DNA of 11,649 nt from Galdieria sulphuraria (lineage: Eukaryota > Rhodophyta > Bangiophyceae > Galdieriales > Galdieriaceae), in assembly GCF_000341285.1 (NCBI RefSeq), contig NW_005178381.1:1-11649 (forward strand), given 5' to 3'. The notes under the pieces are model-generated. The model was not told where the DNA came from and made no database searches. It saw nothing but the letters and a program-made list of their open reading frames with translations. The position numbers and the translations under genes were made by a program. Below are positions 7,791 to 11,649 of the stretch, piece by piece. Each line of letters begins with the position of its first letter. The stretch's first letter is position 1.

Positions 7791-9207
7791 TTACATTCTG
7801 TTTTCACCATTTGGAGGTGACAAAAAATGGTTACTTTCTTTCCAGTTTTTCTCTATAGACTCTCCATGTTTCAACACGAGAAACTTTTCTTTTGAAATGC
7901 TAGCTTTGTTGAGTGCATCTTCCAACAATTTCGGTGGTTCTAGATAATATTCATTTGTAAGTACAAAAGTTCCCCAATGAATGGCTATGGAAAGTTTGGA
8001 ACGAATATCATTGTGAATCTTGACAGCTTCATAAGGGTCAACATGTTGTCCTTTCATAAACCATCTTGCAATACTTTAAAAGTCGCAAATATTGTTGTCA
8101 ATCTTCTTACCTTGGACTATAAGCTCCAATAGGAATAGCTGCACAATCAAAGGGACCATAAAGCTCTCCAATACTACGAAAAACTGGACAATATGCAGTA
8201 TCTCCACCAAAAAAGAATCGAAATTCTTTTCCTATTACAATGAATCCACCCCATAAAGTTTCGAATATATCAAATGCAGTTCTTTTACTCCAATGTTGTA
8301 CGGGTGAAAGAACAATATGAAGTCGGTTGCCGATAGTCGCTCTTTGCCACCAACATAACTCTGTGAATGTTGCATTACCATAACAATCAATTCTTAAACG
8401 ACGAATACGAGAAAGAATACCCTGCGGTACGAATACATGTACGTTGTCATTCTTAGGACAACTTAAAATCTTCTTCAAAGTTCTTTCATCGAAATGATCT
8501 GCAAAAATTGGCAGTCTAAAAAAAAGGACCGGAGGTTACTTACCATAGTGATCATGCGAAATCAATATAATGTGAATCTTGGGGAGTTCCTCTACAGTAC
8601 AAGGAGGATCTCTATATCTTTTAGGCCCCAAATGCTTCAGAGGCGAACAGCGTTTACTGAAAATCGGGTCAGTCAGTATATTGAAACCCTCAAATTGTAT
8701 TAACAGTGAAGAATGACCAAACCAAGTAAGTCGAAAATGATCTGCAGAAGGCTCAGTTTCTAGAAGCGAGCTATCCACCTTAACTATAGGCAAGGAAGTA
8801 TTCAAAATACTCTCGGTGGGCACATTGCTTTTGTCTGGAGTGAAAAGTTTCCAACGTAATAAATCCCAAAAACCTTTCCAACGCCATGTTTCCCAAGGGT
8901 TGACATAACGACCATCGATGCGTAAAGACAGAGGTAACTTCTTAATGTCCCAGCTTTTCGCTTCTGGAGGTGGCTGTACAACAACTTCTTCAAAGTCTAC
9001 ACTAGTACTAGTATTTGCTCTTCTGTTGTTGGAAGGCTGTAAACACTCTCCGTCTGCAATAATACCGTTCACGAGAGGTTTCTCCTTACTCGTTTGGGTT
9101 GTACAGGAAGTACCAGTTGCCGCCCCTCGTTCTTTCTCTATAGAGTCTTCAGAAACACTTTCTGTACTCAAAAAATTTTCACTTCTTTCTGTTGCTTCTG
9201 GTTTCAT
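7791..9207 (-). CDS. NAPEPLD: NAPE-PLD-type phospholipase D (metallo-beta-lactamase fold)
   Basis: Exons read downwards: 9207-8544, 8498-8111 and 8064-7791; introns 45 and 46 nt; 441 aa. The sequence follows N-acyl-phosphatidylethanolamine phospholipase D closely from residue 80: [37 protein letters not shown], then the metal-binding HxHxDH motif as H218, H220, D222 and H223. The remaining ligands follow: H290 in VQHWSKRT, D321 in [11 protein letters not shown] and H380 in AIHWGTF. Motifs IPIGAY.PRWFMK.QHVDP and YYLEPP are also kept. These correspond to the zinc ligands of the human enzyme. The first intron splits the codon of the Asp ligand. The enzyme family releases N-acylethanolamines and phosphatidic acid from NAPE at membranes. 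The first 80 residues are polar and unconserved. The frame stays open upstream to a possible acceptor near 9260, so a 5' exon cannot be excluded. Confidence 0.92.
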
Positions 9208-9476
9208 TTGTTGCCAACCCAAAACAATCCAATTGGCACTTATTCCATTATATGACCTGTCAAAAGAAAATGAATCGAGAATCTATTCAATGGGTGCTAT
9301 TTATTTTGTTTCTCATTATGGATACTTGTAAGGAAACTTTTCATTTCCGTCTTGTTGACTCAAGCTTCAACTACTTATTCATTCTATATTGCTCTTCTCT
9401 GGGGAGAATGAAAGGTAACCAAAATTGTAAAAATTTTGACGTTGAACTGTAGGTCAAATAAGGAAAGACAGTTGAC
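9208..9476. other. Intergenic stretch upstream of the NAPE-PLD gene
   Basis: These 269 bases lie between the NAPE-PLD start and the stop of the small membrane-protein gene, both on the minus strand. The region must hold the NAPE-PLD promoter and the 3' end of the upstream gene. Read on the minus strand, a pyrimidine tract ending in TTTTGACAG near 9258-9266 looks like a splice acceptor in frame with the NAPE-PLD coding region, so part may be a 5' intron. A perfect TGACTCA, the GCN4/AP-1-type bZIP site, lies at 9357-9363. No other gene was seen. Confidence 0.35.
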
Positions 9477-9791
9477 TCAATCCTCGTGGAGTTGCTCTTC
9501 CATTTGTTTAATCTTGTCTCTCAGTGGACTACATATGTAATGGTAACTACAAAAAGAAACATCAAACAGAATGAAAAACCTAAAGTAAAAGTCTGACCTT
9601 CTATACAAGTCTCCTGCTCCTCCGGCAAGGAAACCAACTACTAAAGGATTGTAACTTTTCCAACGCAATCCAAGAGGAAGCGCAGCGAGTAATCCTACCA
9701 CCGTGAATATCCAACTTCCGCTGAAAACACATTCGCTGTATGTTTGTCTCAACTCTTTCAGACGCTTCAAGGAAGGCTCGTCTTCGTTCAT
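9477..9791 (-). CDS. Small membrane protein of unknown function
   Basis: Two exons, 9791-9598 and 9546-9477, encoding 87 aa; the intron is 51 nt. I do not recognise the family. A polar N-terminus (residues 1-20) is followed by hydrophobic segments at about 24-42 (GSWIFTVVGLLAALPLGL) and 48-60 (NPLVVGFLAGGAGDLY), the second with small residues suited to helix packing. A charged, probably coiled tail ends the chain (PLRDKIKQMEEQLHED). Two cysteines at 21 and 70 flank the membrane part. The pattern suits a small organellar inner-membrane protein, which is inference only. The frame is open upstream to an ATG at 9830, but that would overlap the likely start of the divergent gene. The intron has a length divisible by three and no stop, so retention would insert 17 mostly hydrophobic residues. 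Confidence 0.7.
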   Translation of the reverse strand: MNEDEPSLKRLKELRQTYSECVFSGSWIFTVVGLLAALPLGLRWKSYNPLVVGFLAGGAGDLYRRSDFYFRFFILFDVSFCSYHYICSPLRDKIKQMEEQLHED

Positions 9792-9841
9792 CAAAGGAAG
9801 CAATTTGTGAAAGAAAAAAAATGCGATCACAATATAAAATA
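9792..9841. promoter_or_regulatory. Shared 5' region of the small membrane protein and REC114-like genes
   Basis: These 50 bases lie between start codons 9791 (minus) and 9842 (plus), including an A-rich run at 9811-9821. A bidirectional promoter is inferred from layout. An ATG at 9821 in the plus frame would shorten the gap to 29 bases. Confidence 0.35.
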
Positions 9842-10594
9842 ATGGGCGCCTTGGATTTGCAGTGTCCTTTTCAACTTTGTCAAAGAATGAAGACTATCGA
9901 CAAATCCTCGTGGCCACTTCGAGAGTTTGTTTTGTTTCAATGCGACTCGTGGTTGAAAAGTAAATATTCAACTGTGTTACAATTGACCAGATGCATAGAA
10001 GAATCAAGAAGCCAAAATAAAGCCGATTCCAAGAGAAAACTAAAATTAGTTGTAAAGGACTCGACAGGACAAGTCTTAGAAAGGCATTTACTTTCTATTT
10101 CCCCCAGAGAATATCCATCAAGTTCGCAGGAATGGACTTTTGTCATGAAAAGATTCGATACTCGTCTCATGTTCTGCAGAGAAAAAACAAAAACCAGATT
10201 TGCTATTGCCCTTTTTAAAGAAGAGGAAGCAATAGAAGCAGCAAACATTTTAAATGATTTTGTTTTCACAGATACTGGTCATTTAAGAGGTAAGAAGAAA
10301 GTACAGGATAGTCTTCCCAATAGCCAAAGAGATGTGGAAACTGTTTGTTCTACAGAGATTAAATGTACACAGCCGCCTGAAATAAGATGTCCAAACGAAG
10401 ATGTTTCAAATGATTGTTCGATGATGATTAACAACAAACAGTTGGAGAGGAACACATCAATAGAGATGTCCTTGAAACCCATTCTTCGATCTACTTGTAC
10501 AGATGTTGACACCATGGAAATGAGAAACCTAATTTGCTTGCATACAAAGAGGAGACTATCCAAGTTGCCCAATTATCTAAATTTATTTAAATAA
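9842..10594 (+). CDS. Putative REC114-like protein (N-terminal PH-like domain); assignment tentative
   Basis: A single open frame of 250 aa from ATG 9842; ATG 9821 is also in frame (257 aa), and the frame is open further up to 9740 inside the divergent gene. The first half reads as a beta-rich domain closed by a helix. It has a WPLREFVLF opening (24-32), LKLVVKDSTGQVLERHLLSIS, then WTFVMKRFDTRLMFC, TRFAIALF and a final helix EEEAIEAANILNDF. Order, spacing and the W-P-L-x-x-[FY] start resemble the PH domain of the meiotic recombination protein REC114, whose animal members are of similar length. The match is from memory and is weak residue by residue. The C-terminal half is polar and unconserved, ending in a basic, leucine-containing helix-like segment (RRLSKLPNYLNLFK); in REC114 the C-terminus binds MEI4. 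If right, it would be a nuclear factor promoting meiotic double-strand breaks. Otherwise it is an unknown PH-like protein. Confidence 0.5.
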   Translation: MGALDLQCPFQLCQRMKTIDKSSWPLREFVLFQCDSWLKSKYSTVLQLTRCIEESRSQNKADSKRKLKLVVKDSTGQVLERHLLSISPREYPSSSQEWTFVMKRFDTRLMFCREKTKTRFAIALFKEEEAIEAANILNDFVFTDTGHLRGKKKVQDSLPNSQRDVETVCSTEIKCTQPPEIRCPNEDVSNDCSMMINNKQLERNTSIEMSLKPILRSTCTDVDTMEMRNLICLHTKRRLSKLPNYLNLFK

Positions 10595-10595
10595 A
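10590..10595 (+). terminator. AATAAA polyadenylation-like motif overlapping the stop codon
   Basis: AATAAA overlaps the TAA stop (10592-10594) of the REC114-like gene and lies only 25 bases before the tRNA. It could be the 3'-end signal of an extremely short 3' UTR. In AT-rich DNA a chance match is also possible. Confidence 0.35.
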
Positions 10596-10620
10596 ATCAT
10601 AATTGCCTTTTTCTAACGAG

Positions 10621-10692
10621 TCCTTCGTGGTCTAGGGGTTAGGATAGTGGTCTCTCACACCACAGGCCCGGGTTCGAGTCCCGGCGAAGGAA
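10621..10692 (+). tRNA. tRNA-Glu, anticodon CTC
   Basis: A complete 72-base cloverleaf without intron. The acceptor stem TCCTTCG pairs with CGAAGGA, followed by discriminator A. The D arm contains AGGGGTTA. The anticodon stem GTGGT/ACCAC closes the loop CTCTCAC with anticodon CTC at 10654-10656. The variable loop is AGGC and the T arm is CCGGG-TTCGAGT-CCCGG. The internal promoters are canonical: A box TGGTCTAGGGG (10628-10638) and B box GGTTCGAGTCC (10671-10681). The CCA end is not encoded, as in nuclear genes. It reads GAG codons. It begins 26 bases after the stop codon of the upstream protein gene on the same strand. Confidence 0.97.
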
Positions 10693-10699
10693 TTTTTTT
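10693..10699 (+). terminator. RNA polymerase III terminator (T run)
   Basis: Seven consecutive T residues follow directly on the discriminator base of the tRNA, the standard Pol III stop signal. Confidence 0.9.
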
Positions 10700-11459
10700 G
10701 GGATTTGCTTGAAAATTTGCATTATTGAAAATATCATCTTCTTGGTATTTTTTGCTTGCCTTTCTTTTGCCGTTAGGTATGTAGAATGGAGTATAAGTGG
10801 TCAATTCAGAAATGTTTTTAGAATGTATTATATTTTCTTTTTCTCATTCTATTTATTGTATAATGGAACGCTTAGAGTTTCCTCTGTTATAAATATGAAG
10901 ATTGAATAAGAGTACTACCCAAGCTGAAATAAACAAATATGTAGGGTTTCAAATGTTGACTCACAGTGTTATCATGAGAGTCAACAATCTTAGAGCTAAA
11001 ATAGTTTATCGTATGTTATTCACTGCAACCTATCATTTTTAACAAAAAGATGATAAAGTAAGAAAACGTATTTTTTACTTTGACAGCGTTATGTTTGAAA
11101 ACTGTTGAGTCGTTTAGTTTGCTTCACAATGAAGGGATGAAACGATCCATTTTAGAAAAAACTTCGAGAATCCCCATTTCATCCTTTTGATATCCAAAAA
11201 GTCCCCATTTTCTGTGAAGAGCTGTGTCTTGTGTTGCCACAACTATCAACTGCCTATACATATAGCACAACTGTTGATTTCAATTGACGCTGAGAATTGT
11301 AGAGGGTTGGTTTGTTTATTTATCTGTGGGTAGTTGTCTGGTCAGTGACTGTGCTTTTTGATGAATGTTATCTGTTTCGATGCACAAGTAGTCTGGTGTT
11401 AAAGACCCTTTGAAAGTAGTTGAATATTTTATTTTTGGTTTTCATAATTGTGTTTTGAA
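10700..11459. other. Long stretch without a recognisable gene, upstream of the last gene
   Basis: These 760 AT-rich bases show no ATG-initiated frame of note on either strand. One hydrophobic frame (10709-10909, plus) starts at TTG, not ATG, and shows no family resemblance. The stretch contains a perfect 9-bp inverted repeat (10954-10986), two copies of TCCCCATTT 31 bases apart (11171-11179 and 11202-11210), and several T-rich runs. The right-hand part presumably holds the promoter and 5' UTR of the gene starting at 11460. No RNA gene was recognised. Confidence 0.45.
10954..10986. repeat. Perfect 9-bp inverted repeat with 15-base loop containing a bZIP-type TGACTCA site
   Basis: TGTTGACTC at 10954-10962 is mirrored by GAGTCAACA at 10978-10986. 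The left arm with the next base contains TGACTCA (10957-10963), the GCN4/AP-1 half-palindrome; the right arm differs by one base. It may form a hairpin or a paired protein-binding site, or be chance. Confidence 0.4.
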
Positions 11460-11649
11460 ATGTCCAAGGTTCGAGCTTCAGATAAGAATGGTGACAACGG
11501 TAAGCACCTCTTTGTTCTTTATCACAGACAGCTGTATAACACAATATGACCCATAGTGGATAGTGGAAAGAGTATTCTTCTTAGCCAAGAGACAAGAGAC
11601 ACTGTCTATGCAAATGTTGAAGAAAATATCCAAACTTGTAAACGGGATG
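11460..11649 (+). CDS. Unidentified protein, first exons only (3' end outside window)
   Basis: Exon 1 runs 11460-11499, from an ATG encoding MSKVRASDKNGDN, to a good donor GTAAGC at 11500. The intron contains in-frame stops, so it must be removed. Two acceptors lie in a tandem repeat: CATAG ending at 11556 (57-nt intron) and GATAG ending at 11563 (64 nt). Both keep the frame open to the right edge but in different frames. The first gives VDSGKSILLSQETRDTVYAN and the second VERVFFLAKRQETLSMQMLK. The first AG is usually favoured. Neither reading resembles a family I know. Earlier AGs in the intron lead to stops at once. With about 45 residues visible no function can be proposed. Confidence 0.55.

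Noticed and set aside
8918-9452. Plus-strand frames opposite the 5' half of the NAPE-PLD gene
   Set aside because: They are antisense to a well-supported gene or to its upstream region and show no protein-family resemblance.
10709-10909. 66-residue hydrophobic plus-strand frame after the tRNA
   Set aside because: The frame begins at TTG, is AT-rich and Phe/Ile/Tyr-heavy as expected of random AT-rich DNA, and has no recognisable motif.
1-11649. CRISPR arrays, insertion sequences, transposons, viral genes, rRNA
   Set aside because: Looked for on both strands by eye; no regularly spaced repeats, transposase-like frames, terminal repeats or rRNA-like stretches were seen.

Overview
The window looks like nuclear DNA from a very compact, AT-rich eukaryotic genome. 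Nine protein-coding genes and one tRNA gene can be placed. Seven of the coding genes are interrupted by GT-AG introns, nearly all 45-68 nt long, and gaps between genes are often only tens of bases. Short introns, tight packing, putative organelle-targeted products and the absence of any bacterial signal fit a cyanidiophyte red alga of the Galdieria type. That assignment is an inference from gene style, not a database match.

Layout from left to right: the 5' part of an ABC transporter ATPase with a presequence (-); a DCN1-like cullin neddylation factor (+, 5 exons); a gene-poor stretch of 740 bases; a DUF493/YbeD-like protein, probably organellar (-); an SDS22-like leucine-rich-repeat protein (+, 4 exons); an AP180/CALM-type ANTH clathrin adaptor with epsin-like tail motifs (-, 11 exons); an RRM plus RS-rich SR-type protein (+, 3 exons); a NAPE-PLD-type metallo-beta-lactamase-fold phospholipase (-, 3 exons); a small membrane protein (-, 2 exons); a protein whose N-terminal half resembles the PH domain of the meiotic factor REC114 (+, 1 exon); tRNA-Glu(CTC) (+); a stretch of about 760 bases without a recognisable gene; and the first exons of an unidentified gene (+) that runs off the right edge.

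From the left edge to about 10.6 kb the genes nearly alternate in direction (-,+,-,+,-,+,-,-,+). They form four head-to-head pairs with very short shared 5' regions and three tail-to-tail junctions. The genes do not form one pathway. They cover protein neddylation, clathrin endocytosis, mRNA processing, N-acylethanolamine lipid metabolism and organelle functions, and meiosis if the REC114 reading holds.

The points most worth a second look are the REC114-like protein, the ANTH adaptor that carries a ubiquitin-interacting motif and an NPF motif normally associated with epsins, the NAPE-PLD with every metal ligand intact, and the tandem alternative splice acceptors in the last gene. I saw no CRISPR array, insertion sequence, transposon or viral gene.
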